Assembly (NCBI GenBank): GCA_903875225.1
Contig: CAIQVJ010000103.1
Span: forward strand, 1-64,000
Length of the DNA stretch: 64,000 nt
Direction of reading: 5' to 3'
From: an uncultured Pseudomonadota bacterium
GTDB taxonomy: Bacteria; Myxococcota_A; UBA796; SXON01
How positions within the stretch are numbered: the first letter of the stretch is position 1; each line of letters starts with the position of its first letter. Made by a program: the position numbers and the translations under genes. Of the stretch, positions 25,126-34,600 are shown piece by piece. The notes under the pieces are model-generated. The model was not told the origin of the DNA. It did not search any database and saw nothing but the letters and a program-made list of their open reading frames with translations.

Positions 25126-27737
25126 CAAAACTCTCCGCGGATGCCCAGGAACGGGCGCGTCGGCAGGTGGTAGAACATCGAGTCGGTACGTATGCCGTCC
25201 TCTACCGTGACAATCGGCAGGAAGTCACTCTTCCACGCTACATAGGCGACGCTCAGTACTTCGAGGTATATCGACATACGTAGCTTTGGGAGAGCGTTTC
25301 TCCACTCGGCACGCAGATCCACCTGATGGAAGTCGGAGAGCCTGTCTGTGTTGAGGCTCACCTGCTGCACGGTGGAATCGCTGGCGATGGCCACGTCGGA
25401 CATCGGCCGCCCCGAGTGGTAGTCGTAGCGCGTGGTGAAGCGCCACCGCGGAGTGGCCTGGAACTCGGCGCTGGCGCCCAGGGTCCACGTCTGGGCCTGC
25501 CCCGGCACGTAGTCCTGCGGGAACACCTCGTTGAGCGGGTTGTGGACCCGGGCGTTGAGGTACCCGCCGTTCAGCACCAGGTTCACGCGATCCGACGACG
25601 TCGCAACCATCGCGTCGACGCCGAAGTTGCGCCCGGATCCCTCGTTGGCGTAGGTCTGCCCTTCGGCGAGCGCAGCCCCGGTGTCCGGGTTCACGACGAG
25701 GTTCGACAGCTCCGCGTAGTAGCCCTCCACCCGGATGAGCCCCCCCTTCCACCCGGGCAGCATCGGGAACGCCTGGTCGACGCCGAGGACGATCTGGGCG
25801 CTCCGCTCGGAGCGGATGTCCGGGTTTCCGAACTCGGCGCTGATCACCATCGGATCTTCGATCACGTGGTGGTAGAGCCCCACGGTGAGCTTCGGGATCG
25901 TGCCGGTCGGGAGCGGGAGCGAGATCCCCGCGGAGGGTGACACCAGCACCTCCCCGGTCCGGAGGGCGTCGGTGACCCGCACCCCGATGCGGTTCCGGAG
26001 CCCAAACCCCGAGTCTCCGCCGAACACCGGCTGTGTCTCGCCCTCGACGTAGCCAGAGAGCTGCGTCTGCGCGCTCCCACCGTCGAGATCGACGAGATCG
26101 AGGCCCCTGTCGCAGATCGGGAGCGAGGACCACGTCGGCGTGGCGCGCGTGTCCTGCACGGGGCCGTTGAAGGTGTAGCGGCGCACCTGCGCGCTCGCCC
26201 CCACCCGCACCTCGAGCTTCGGCAGGGCGGGGGCGGTGAGGTCGGTGCGGGCGTACATCTGGTCGCGAGTGGTGGTCCGGTGCACGCTGCCGGCGATGTC
26301 CTTGTCAACCACGCTCGCGTCGGTGGTGTACGCGACCGTGGACTGCAGGGTGGACTTCCCGAGCTCGACGCGATGGTCGAGCGAGGCCAGGTAGACCACG
26401 TCGTCGAGCTTGAACGTGCCGCTGATGGTGATCGTGCTGTCGTCACCCGAATCGAGCAGCGCGAGGTGGTCGCTGGTGCGCATCCCGGTGAGCAGCAGGC
26501 GCTGCTTTCCGAACCGCCACGCCAACCGGGCCGAGAGCTCGTCGTACTCCGGCGCGGCGATCGCCGTATCCAGCAGGTTGAGCGCCTTCATCGCTCCGAA
26601 GTACGCCTCGAGGTAGCTGCGGCGAGCGGAGAACGCGAACGTGAGGTTGTCGGACTTCCCGATCGGACCCATCACGAACGCCCGGGCCGTGCTCATCGAG
26701 ATGTCGATGGCGCCGTCGAGATCGTGGCGGTCGTCCTTGGGGGCGCCGTCCCAGCTCTGCACGCTCATCACCGCGCTGGTGCTGTCCGGCACACGGGAGG
26801 GCGGAGCACCGGCGTAGAAGTCCACCTTCTCGATCATGTCCGGATTGAAGATCGAGTTGAAGCCCGCGAGGTGGAACGGGTTGTCGAGCGGGACGCGGTC
26901 GAGCAGGAACACGACGTCGTCGGACTGCATGCCTCGCACCGAGAACGTGCCCAGCATGTCGCTGTCGCTGGCGACCCCGGGGAGCTTGTGCACCGCGCGG
27001 GTGACGTCCTCCAACGCGCCCGGCGTGCTCTCGACGTCGCGGCGGGTGATCTCGTACACGCCCGTCTCGGGCGAGGGGTCGGGCACCCGGGCGGCGCGCT
27101 GGACGTCGTGCCAGCGCTGGCGCAGGCCGATCACCACGATGTCCCGCGCCGGGCCCGTGGGGGTGAGGCGGATGGTCGTGGCCCGGGTCTCGCCTGCCTT
27201 GACCTCCACGTCACCCGAGGCGCTGCTGAAGTCCTGATGATCACAGACGAAGTCGTACGTGCCCGGGGCGAGGAACGCCGCCGTGACCACCCCGGAATCC
27301 GAGCCGGTGAACGACCGGGCGGGGGAGCCGTCGCGGGCGTGGAGCGTGAACCGGACACCGGGGATGTCCAGTCCGTCGGCGTCCATGAAGTGGACCTGCA
27401 GTGTGCCGGGCACCGCATTGCCCTGCTCGTCGGAGACGTTGAGCGCGAAGGAGAACGCGTAGTCCACGGTCCCGGCGACCGGCGTGGAGCTGTCGTCGGT
27501 GGCAGGCTGGAAGTGCATCGCCCGAGCCGCCGCGATGGCTGCAGCATCGACATCCGTGCGCACGCCCTGCAGGACCTGGGCATCGGTCGGGACGCCGGCG
27601 GCATCGACGGCGATGCGCAGGATCACGGTGCCCCCGACGTGATCGTGCAACGCCGCCTCGGGGTAGACCGGCTGGACGTCGGCGAGCGGAACGGGATTCG
27701 TCGCCGCAACAGCGGTCGCCAGGATCGCGAGCAGCAT
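25125..27737 (-). CDS. TonB-dependent receptor with N-terminal TonB-like domain
   Basis: About 870 residues from the ATG at 27737, which overlaps the preceding stop (TGATG). After a short signal (MLLAILATAVAA), residues 20-105 (PVYPEAALHDHVGGTVILRIAVDAAG...AAAIAAARAMHFQPATDD) are a TonB C-terminal domain, normally on the separate energy-transducing protein. A carboxypeptidase-regulatory-like domain is next (GVRFTLHARDG...GTYDFVCDH), then a plug (VTRAVHKLPGVASDSDMLGTFSVRGMQSDDVVFLLDRVPLDNPFHLAG) and a long beta-barrel ending in a C-terminal RGEF. It should sit in the outer membrane. Such TonB-receptor fusions are known from Myxococcota. Ligand unknown; gene order suggests a role with the surrounding lipid-synthesis genes. 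Confidence 0.92.
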   Translation of the reverse strand: MLLAILATAVAATNPVPLADVQPVYPEAALHDHVGGTVILRIAVDAAGVPTDAQVLQGVRTDVDAAAIAAARAMHFQPATDDSSTPVAGTVDYAFSFALNVSDEQGNAVPGTLQVHFMDADGLDIPGVRFTLHARDGSPARSFTGSDSGVVTAAFLAPGTYDFVCDHQDFSSASGDVEVKAGETRATTIRLTPTGPARDIVVIGLRQRWHDVQRAARVPDPSPETGVYEITRRDVESTPGALEDVTRAVHKLPGVASDSDMLGTFSVRGMQSDDVVFLLDRVPLDNPFHLAGFNSIFNPDMIEKVDFYAGAPPSRVPDSTSAVMSVQSWDGAPKDDRHDLDGAIDISMSTARAFVMGPIGKSDNLTFAFSARRSYLEAYFGAMKALNLLDTAIAAPEYDELSARLAWRFGKQRLLLTGMRTSDHLALLDSGDDSTITISGTFKLDDVVYLASLDHRVELGKSTLQSTVAYTTDASVVDKDIAGSVHRTTTRDQMYARTDLTAPALPKLEVRVGASAQVRRYTFNGPVQDTRATPTWSSLPICDRGLDLVDLDGGSAQTQLSGYVEGETQPVFGGDSGFGLRNRIGVRVTDALRTGEVLVSPSAGISLPLPTGTIPKLTVGLYHHVIEDPMVISAEFGNPDIRSERSAQIVLGVDQAFPMLPGWKGGLIRVEGYYAELSNLVVNPDTGAALAEGQTYANEGSGRNFGVDAMVATSSDRVNLVLNGGYLNARVHNPLNEVFPQDYVPGQAQTWTLGASAEFQATPRWRFTTRYDYHSGRPMSDVAIASDSTVQQVSLNTDRLSDFHQVDLRAEWRNALPKLRMSIYLEVLSVAYVAWKSDFLPIVTVEDGIRTDSMFYHLPTRPFLGIRGEF

Positions 27738-28465
27738 CAGAGCCTCGAGGCCACGAGCGTGCAACCCGGGTAGTCGAAGCGGTGTTCCCCCCCCGCGAAG
27801 AGGGCGTTGGACACGGCCTGGGCATCGGCCGTGCAGAAGAACGGGGCAGCGCGGCGGGACGAGGCCGCCATGGCGTGCTCTGAACGCGGCAGCAGCTCGA
27901 GGGTGGCCTCCGCACGAGGGTCTGCGGCAGCCAGCAGGAACGCCGCGCCGCCCTCTCCCGGCTCCCCCATCATCCCGCCGAGCCGCCAGCCGTCCGCGCT
28001 TTCGCCGTTGACGTCATCAGCCAGCACCACGAGGGCGAACCCGGAGTTGGCCTCGAGCCAGCAGAGAGCGCGCTCGAACGTGCGCAGGGTGGTGAGAGCG
28101 CCCGCGCAGAGCGTCTCGGAGGGGCCGCGCAGGCCGAGCGCGATGGACAGGTGCCCGGCCGCAGCGTTGTGCACGCTGTTCTGGAAGAGGAGCGGGCTCG
28201 CCATCGCCGGGCCCCGGGTGAACAGCGACTTGAGAAACCCATACGAGGAGCTGTACTCGCCGAGCCCGGTCCCGAAGAACATCGGGAGCTCGTCGCGGTC
28301 GAGCTCCGCCGGGTCCAGGACCGGCGCTGCCGCAGCGGCCGCGAGCCGGGCCACGCGCGAGAACCGGCGCCAGGCTCCCGCTTCGACCGCCGCAGGGCGC
28401 GGGATCTCCTGCGGGGCAGAGAGCGGCCAGGAGAACGCGTAGTGCTCCAGCACCGTCGCTTTCAC
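27737..28465 (-). CDS. Chain-length-factor-like ketosynthase
   Basis: About 242 residues from GTG 28465, which overlaps the ketosynthase stop (GTGA). The sequence (ELPMFFGTGLGEYSSSYGFLKSLF, NSVHNAAAGHLSIALGLRGPSETLCAGALTTLRTFERAL) matches the short 'beta-ketoacyl synthase, N-terminal' family (Ketoacyl-synt_2) that partners the KS of aryl-polyene clusters (ApeC-type). It lacks the Cys-His-His centre, so it is expected to form a dimer with the KS and set chain length, not to condense. It couples to the receptor gene by a one-base overlap. Confidence 0.83.
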   Translation of the reverse strand: MKATVLEHYAFSWPLSAPQEIPRPAAVEAGAWRRFSRVARLAAAAAAPVLDPAELDRDELPMFFGTGLGEYSSSYGFLKSLFTRGPAMASPLLFQNSVHNAAAGHLSIALGLRGPSETLCAGALTTLRTFERALCWLEANSGFALVVLADDVNGESADGWRLGGMMGEPGEGGAAFLLAAADPRAEATLELLPRSEHAMAASSRRAAPFFCTADAQAVSNALFAGGEHRFDYPGCTLVASRL

Positions 28466-29574
28466 GCAGCACCTCGAAAGCGCAGCGCCAGGGCAGCGTT
28501 GTGGCCGCCGAATGCGAGGTTCACCGAGACCCCGAGCCGCTGGACCCGCGCCCGCGGCACGTTCGCCACCGCGACACCCTCGATCGGGTTCTGACACCCC
28601 CGCGAGGCCGGCACGATGCCGCGCCGCATGGACTCGGCGAGCAACACGGCCTCGATCACCCCGGCGGCTCCCAGCGTGTGGCCCGTGGCACCCTTCGTAG
28701 CCGAGATCCAGGCCCCGGGTGCCGCGACAGCGAGCGCCCGGGCCTCCACCCCATCGTTGGTGGGCGTACCCGTGGCGTGCGCGTTCACGTGGTCGATCTC
28801 CCCGGGTTCGAAGCCCCGGGTGGCAGCCCGGATCGCGCGGATCAGGCCCTCCCCGCCTGGCTCGGGTGCTGTCAGGTGGTGCGCGTCGGTGCGCGTCGCG
28901 ACGCCCGCAAGCTCGGTCTCCCCCTCGCCCAGCTCCAGGAGCGCGAACCCGGCACCCTCCCCGATCGACATGCCGTCCCGATCGACGTCGAACGGCCGAC
29001 AAGCCGTCCGCGTGTGCGCACCCAGCGAGCGGAAGCCGTAGACCGTCGTGCGGCACAAGGCGTCGGCGCCGACCACCAGCACGCGGCGACACCGACCGGC
29101 GCGCAGGAGATCCGCGCCGATGCCGAACGCCACGGTGCCGGACGTGCAGGCGGTGGACACCACGAGCCGGGGGCCCGTCGCCCCGATCCAGTCCCCGACC
29201 GACTCGGCGCCGCGGTGGGCCAGATGGGAGCACAGGAGGTCCTCGCCCACCTCGACCGGCTGGCCCTGCACATGCTGCTCGATCGCATCCTCACCGAGCA
29301 GCATCGCGGAGGTGGTGGTCGCAAAAACAACGGCGAGGCCGGTGCCGTCGAGCCCGTACAGGGGGAGCAGCGCCGCCTTCGCGAGCGCGAAGGTCCGGTG
29401 CCGGTCGAGCGCACCCACGTCAGCGTGCACCTGGGCGACGGGCAGGTCCCCCGGCGCCCAGCCCGGCCCGGAGCCGAACGGCCAGGCGCCCTCGCTGAGC
29501 CCTGCGAACGTGCCTTCGAGGTCGCCAAACGTCGTCAGGCAACCAGTCGCGGCGAGGTGTACAGGCGCGGGCAT
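28462..29574 (-). CDS. Beta-ketoacyl-ACP synthase (FabF-like)
   Basis: About 370 residues from ATG 29574; a much longer open frame upstream is antisense to other genes. The catalytic triad is complete: Cys143 in VSTACTSGTVAFG, His266 in NAHATGTPTNDG and His299 in ATKGATGHTLGAAG. These are the condensing-enzyme residues of KAS II. It would elongate acyl chains on the carrier proteins encoded nearby (38128 and 39212). With the downstream chain-length-factor-like gene it forms the heterodimeric pair typical of aryl-polyene and type II PKS systems. The stop overlaps the next GTG. Confidence 0.93.
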   Translation of the reverse strand: MPAPVHLAATGCLTTFGDLEGTFAGLSEGAWPFGSGPGWAPGDLPVAQVHADVGALDRHRTFALAKAALLPLYGLDGTGLAVVFATTTSAMLLGEDAIEQHVQGQPVEVGEDLLCSHLAHRGAESVGDWIGATGPRLVVSTACTSGTVAFGIGADLLRAGRCRRVLVVGADALCRTTVYGFRSLGAHTRTACRPFDVDRDGMSIGEGAGFALLELGEGETELAGVATRTDAHHLTAPEPGGEGLIRAIRAATRGFEPGEIDHVNAHATGTPTNDGVEARALAVAAPGAWISATKGATGHTLGAAGVIEAVLLAESMRRGIVPASRGCQNPIEGVAVANVPRARVQRLGVSVNLAFGGHNAALALRFRGAA

Positions 29575-29585
29575 CAGGGGCGGGT

Positions 29586-31001
29586 CTATCCCATGTCGGC
29601 GGCGCCGGGCTTTCGTCCGGAGATCAGGACATTTGCAAACGGCGTGCCCGCGGAGCAGTCCTCCACGCGCACGTCGACGAGGCCCTCCGCGACAGCGGCC
29701 GAGAGGCCGCGAGCGCCCTGCGCCCGCACCCCCTCCCCCACGTGCCGGCCACCCGCGACCAGCGCCTGCTCGGCCCGCACGGTGAGCGCGCCGGCCAGGC
29801 CCCGAGCGGCGTCGGGATCGCGCAGGATCAGCAGCCCGCCCGGAAGGAGCGCATCCACGAACCGTGCGAGCACCGCCTTCTGCTCCTCGGGCTCGAGGTA
29901 GTGAAGCACGTCGATGCAGGTGATCACGTCCCAGCCCTCGCCGAGGTTCGCGGTGCGGGCGTCGCCCACCGAGAAGCCCGGGCCGAGCAGGGCGGTCGCC
30001 TGCCCCACACGATCGCTGTCCGGATCGAGCCCGCATGCCACCAGGGTGTGTCCGGCGGCCGAAAGGTATGCCGCCAGCAGGCCCTCGCCGCAGCCCACGT
30101 CGAGCCACCGGCCCGTGGTGGGGATCCGCTCGTGGAGGGCCCAGAACACGGGGTCGAAGGTTGTCTTGCCCCAGGCCCATCCGGCGCGCTGCCGGCCGAG
30201 CGGGGCATACCGCTCCTTCACGCGCGCACAGACTTCCCAGGGCCGGGGGCCCTGGAGCGCGGCCTCGATCCGCTCGCGAACCAGCGCAGAGACGCGCCTC
30301 CGGGAGAGCCCCTCGATCCGCACTGGAGCAAGGATCTGCAGGTGAAACCGGCAGAATGCCTCCCGGGCAAACAGGTTGCCCTTGGGCAGGGCGGCGTTGG
30401 TGCCGGAGATCGCGATGGGCAGCACGTCGGCCCCGGCCTGGATCGCCAGCTCGAACGCGCCCCGGTTGAACGGTAGCAGTGCCCCCCCATCGCCCCGCGT
30501 GCCCTCCGGAAAAACGAGCATGCTCGCCCCCTCTTTCGATGCAGCCCTCGCCTGCTGGAGCGCCCGTTCGAGGGCTTCGCGAGAGGAGCCGTCGAGGTTG
30601 ATGTGTCGCCCGAAGCGCGCCATCGTCCCGAAGACCGGCATGCGGAACACGCCCGGACGCGCGAGGATCCGAACCGGCACCGGCAGGCGCGTGACAAGGG
30701 GAATATCGAGCATGCTCTGGTGGTTTGCTGCGAGGATCCACGGACCCTTGCCGAGTCGCTCCAGCCCCGTCGTGGTCACCCTCCAGAACGGCCAGTGCGA
30801 CCCGATCATCACCCGTCCCCAGATCCAGCGCGTGAGCGAAGCGGATACGCGTCGCTCCGAGTCGAACGGCAGGGCGAGCCCCTGCGCAACCGCCGCCGCC
30901 ACGAGGAGAAACGCCGTGAAAAATCCAAACCACCACACGTTCCAGAGCCCCACGAGCCTCAGGAGGACAAAAGCCAGCACGGATCGGCGGGTCGCAGTCA
31001 C
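29586..31001 (-). CDS. Acyltransferase (PlsC-type)-methyltransferase fusion
   Basis: About 471 residues. The GTG at 31001 is chosen because it opens a membrane segment (RSVLAFVLLRLVGLWNVWWFGFFTAFLLV) as in 1-acyl-glycerol-3-phosphate acyltransferases. The PlsC domain follows: NHQSMLDI (NHx4D; His and Asp catalytic) and FPEGTRG. From about residue 300 comes a class I methyltransferase: WLDVGCGEGLLAAYLSAAG, VITCIDVLHYLEPEEQ, LLPGGLLILRDPD. In aryl-polyene clusters ApeD (acyltransferase) and ApeB (methyltransferase) are separate; here they are one chain. It precedes the ketosynthase by 11 bp. Its first 60 bases face the LolA-like gene, leaving almost no room for promoters between the divergent starts. 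Confidence 0.88.
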   Translation of the reverse strand: MTATRRSVLAFVLLRLVGLWNVWWFGFFTAFLLVAAAVAQGLALPFDSERRVSASLTRWIWGRVMIGSHWPFWRVTTTGLERLGKGPWILAANHQSMLDIPLVTRLPVPVRILARPGVFRMPVFGTMARFGRHINLDGSSREALERALQQARAASKEGASMLVFPEGTRGDGGALLPFNRGAFELAIQAGADVLPIAISGTNAALPKGNLFAREAFCRFHLQILAPVRIEGLSRRRVSALVRERIEAALQGPRPWEVCARVKERYAPLGRQRAGWAWGKTTFDPVFWALHERIPTTGRWLDVGCGEGLLAAYLSAAGHTLVACGLDPDSDRVGQATALLGPGFSVGDARTANLGEGWDVITCIDVLHYLEPEEQKAVLARFVDALLPGGLLILRDPDAARGLAGALTVRAEQALVAGGRHVGEGVRAQGARGLSAAVAEGLVDVRVEDCSAGTPFANVLISGRKPGAADMG

Positions 31002-31014
31002 GAAAGGGGCGACT

Positions 31015-31569
31015 ATCGCGACCCTTCTCCTCTCCGCCAGCCTGTGGCCGATGACGGCGTCGGCGCTCGACTCGACCGTGTGGACGGAGCTGGCGAAGAC
31101 AAAGGACCTCTCGGCGTCCTTCACCCAGGTCCAGCACCGCGCGGTGCTCAAGGCCCCGCTCACGAGCACCGGCACCGTGCACTTCTCTCGCCCGCAAGAG
31201 CTCGACTGGGTCGTGCAAACACCATCCAGAAGCTCGTTTACATTGAAGAATTCCATCGCGACGATGTCCTACCCGGACCTCGGCATGACCGACACCATCG
31301 ATCTCGCGAGCGTGCCGGACGCGAACCGGCTCGCGATGAGCCTGCTGGTGTGGATGCAGGCAGACGCCAGCGCGGTGGACCGGGATTTCACCGTCACCTA
31401 CAGCTCTACGGGCGCCCGACTCGTGCCGAAGGACGCCCAGCTCAAGAAGCTCCTGGCGAGCATCGACCTCACCCTCGTCCCCTCCCCCTGGCGCGTGACA
31501 GCCGTGGAGCTGACCGAACCCAGCGGGGATCAAGTGGAGATCGCGTTCACCAACGTGGTCCTGAAGTAG
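31015..31569 (+). CDS. LolA-like outer-membrane lipoprotein carrier
   Basis: About 185 residues if translation begins at the ATC at 31015, which follows AAAGGGG at ribosome-binding distance and precedes a signal peptide (ATLLLSASLWPMTASA). No ATG, GTG or TTG opens the frame between the divergent gene and the signal; the first ATG is 31051, inside the signal's end. So either a rare start, a leaderless/truncated form from 31051, or a sequence error must be assumed. The mature part (SASFTQVQHRAVLKAPLTSTGTVHFSRPQELDWVVQTPSRSSFTLKN, SLLVWMQ...) is LolA-like. In aryl-polyene and xanthomonadin clusters a LolA relative works beside the MMPL exporter, as here. Confidence 0.8.
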   Translation: MATLLLSASLWPMTASALDSTVWTELAKTKDLSASFTQVQHRAVLKAPLTSTGTVHFSRPQELDWVVQTPSRSSFTLKNSIATMSYPDLGMTDTIDLASVPDANRLAMSLLVWMQADASAVDRDFTVTYSSTGARLVPKDAQLKKLLASIDLTLVPSPWRVTAVELTEPSGDQVEIAFTNVVLK

Positions 31570-31645
31570 GGCGACGGTCAGGCCTCGCCCTGTAGTCTGA
31601 ACATCGCGCCTGTGGCGGACTTTCTTGATACCCCCCAGCCCCCCG

Positions 31646-34600
31646 ATGCCCTCCGCCCCGCGATTCTGGACCCTGCGAGCCCGCCTCGCTCTGCTGGTCG
31701 GCCTTTGTGTGCTGCTCACCTTGATCGCGACGCAGGTGCGGGTCTCCCTCGATCTCGCGGATGCCCTGCCCAAGGGAGGGGAAGCCGGCGAGGCGTTCGC
31801 GGACGTCCGGCGCTTTGCGCTGCTGGACACCATCCTCGTCGACGTGAACGGGGAGGGCCGCAGCCCCGAGGAGCTGGGCGCGGCGATCGACGCCCTGGGC
31901 GCCAGGCTGCAGGCCCGCGTGGGCACCGACCTGGCGAGCGTTCGGTATGCGTATGGACTCTCGGACGGCATCAACCTCTCCCGCGCGGCCGAGCCCTCGA
32001 TCGTCGTCCTCACCAACACCGAGGAGCTGCGCACGCGCCTGACCGACGAGGGGATGCGTACGGCCCTGGACCGGCTCCGCAGCCAGCTCTTCGGGCCCGC
32101 GAGCATGCTCGCTGCCCGACAGCTCGAGCACGATCCGCTCGGGCTCGGCACCGGCTTCACGACCTCCCTTTCGCGCAACCAGCAGGCGGGAACCCGGCTC
32201 TCGGGCGGGCACCTGCTCTCCGCCGACGGCGCGCACGGCCTGATCCTCGCGCGGGCAAGCGAGCCCGCGCTGGGTACGCAGGCGGACAGCCCGATCATGC
32301 AGCACATGGCGGAGGACCTCGCGTCCTGCCCGCTTCCCGCAGACTGGATCGGGTCGCACCGCTATGCGGCCGAGGCCAGCGGGCAGATCCAGACCGAAGT
32401 GAACCGCGCGGTCACGACCGGCACCATCGGCGTCCTGCTGGTGTTCCTGCTGGCCTTCCGGTCGATCCGCCCGATCCTCGGCACGTTTCCGCCGCTGCTC
32501 GTCGGCAGCATCTTCGCGACGGCGGTGGCGGCGCTCATCTCCCCGATCCACGGGATCGCGCTCGCGTTCGGCGGCGCGCTCGCCGGAATGGGCGTGGACT
32601 ACTGGATCCACCTGTACCTCGCGGGTGTGCGCGACGGCGTCAAGCCGACGTTCGCCGAGCGACTGCTCCAGGGTGAGGCGGCGCTGAAGGAGCTGATGCC
32701 GGCTTACCGGATCTCCGTGGCCGCCACCGTGCTCGCCTTCCTCGCGTTGGCGACCAGCGCGTACCAGGCCGTCTCCGACCTCGGCCTGATCGGCATCGGC
32801 TGCTCCTTCGGCGCCTTCTGCACCATCGTGCTCGCGGGCCCCGGGATGTTCGCAGCGCTCGCCCGGCCCGGTGACAAGGTGCCCTGGATCCCGCTCCCGG
32901 TGCGCGTCCCGGCGCCGATCGCCGGCGCCCTCATCGCCCTGCTCGTGCTGCTCGGGACCCGCGCGCTGGGCGTGCGGTTCGACGGCGACCCGCGGTCGAT
33001 GGACGCGCGACTCCCAGCGACGGCCGCGCTCGAGTCCTCCATCCGCACCCGGTACGGGGGCGAGACCACCCAGGGGCTGGTGGTCACCGAGGGCGACACG
33101 CTCGACCAGGCCCTCGATCGCCTGGCGCCCGCAGTCGCCGCGCTGGCCGAGGTGAACGGCATCACCGTGCACTCGCCGCTCGACCTGCTGCCGGCGCCGT
33201 CCCAGCGCGCCGAGCGGGCCGCGCTCGTGGCCAACCCGGCCGAGCTGGAGGCCCGGTTCGTGGCGGCAGCAGACGCCGCCGGGTTCGACGCCGCGAGCCT
33301 GCTCCCCGGGTTCCGGGCGAGCATCGCGGCGGTCGAGGCGCCCGACGCCGCCACCTGGTCGAAGACCGCGGGTTCGGAGATCCTCGCCCGGACCCTCGAT
33401 GTGGACCCGGAGACCGGCCACACGCGGGTCGCGGCCATCGTCGTCGGGGTGACCGAGCCGGCGCTCGCCCACGCGGGCCGGGAGCTGGATCTCGCGCTCG
33501 CGAACCAGCCGGATGAGTCCTCCACCGACCCCGACCGCGCGCGCTTCGTCTACCCAGCCGGTGTCGCCGAGGCAGGCGCCAGGCGCATCCGGGACGAACT
33601 GATCACCCGCTCCGGGCTCTCCCTCGCCGCAGTGCTCGCCTTCATGCTCCTGCGCTACCGCGACTCGGTGCAGGTCCTGGCCGCGAGCCTGCCGTCACTC
33701 GCTGCTGCCGTCGGCACGCTCGGGGTGCTCGCCTGGCGCGGCATCGCCCTCACCCCGGTGAGCGGCCCCGCCTTCGTCCTGGTGCTCGGCGTGGCGTTCG
33801 ACCAGGGGATCTTCATGGTCGAGGCCCGGAACGAGGAGACCGCGCACGCGGGCCCCCACGAGACGCACGCTGCCTCGTTCTTCGCCGCCCGCGCGGCGAT
33901 CTTCATCGCCCTGGCGACCGCTTTCGCCGGCTTCGTCGGCCTGTGTGCCGCGACCTACCCGGCGGTGTTCGGCGTGGGCCTCACCGAGTCGTTGGGCATC
34001 GGCTGGACCGCGATCACCGCCTTCTTCATCGTGCCTGCGCTGCTCACCGACGCCGGCGAGTCGGTCACGCGGCGCATGGTGCGGCTGCTGGGATTCGCGG
34101 TCGTCCTGCTCCTGCAGGTGGATGCCCTCCTCGCGCTGCAGGGATGGATCTCACCCCCGCCGGTGCCGGACCACGTTCCCCCTGCGCCGGAGCTCACGGG
34201 CACGGGGGTGGACCGGCGCGTCGGTCCCAACGAGCTGATCCGCCGGCACGGGATCTGGGTGGAGCACCTCGAGGGCGCGCCCTACGAGATGGGTCGCGCC
34301 AATGCGATGATGGCTGGACCGTTGCCCGACCGCAACGAGGCCGGCATCGTGGTCGAGTTCTTCAAGCACGTGAAGAACCCGCTGGTGCAGTACGGGCTGT
34401 TCCGCCTCTTTCCGCTCTTCGGCGGCGCAATCGCGAAGGACGTGCCCGAGCGCTACCTCGTCGAACTGCGTGGCTACACCGACGTGGGCGACGATCCGAA
34501 CTGGGGCTGGATCGCCCCGCACTACACGCGGAAGCTGTGCTACCACGCGATCCACGACGTGGGCCAGGCGATGGTCGACAGCCCGCTGCTCGCGTGCACG

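Noticed and set aside
29575..32307. Upstream extension of the ketosynthase frame to 1281 codons
   Set aside because: It runs antisense to the exporter and carrier genes and through the acyltransferase gene; only the part from ATG 29574 has ketosynthase motifs.
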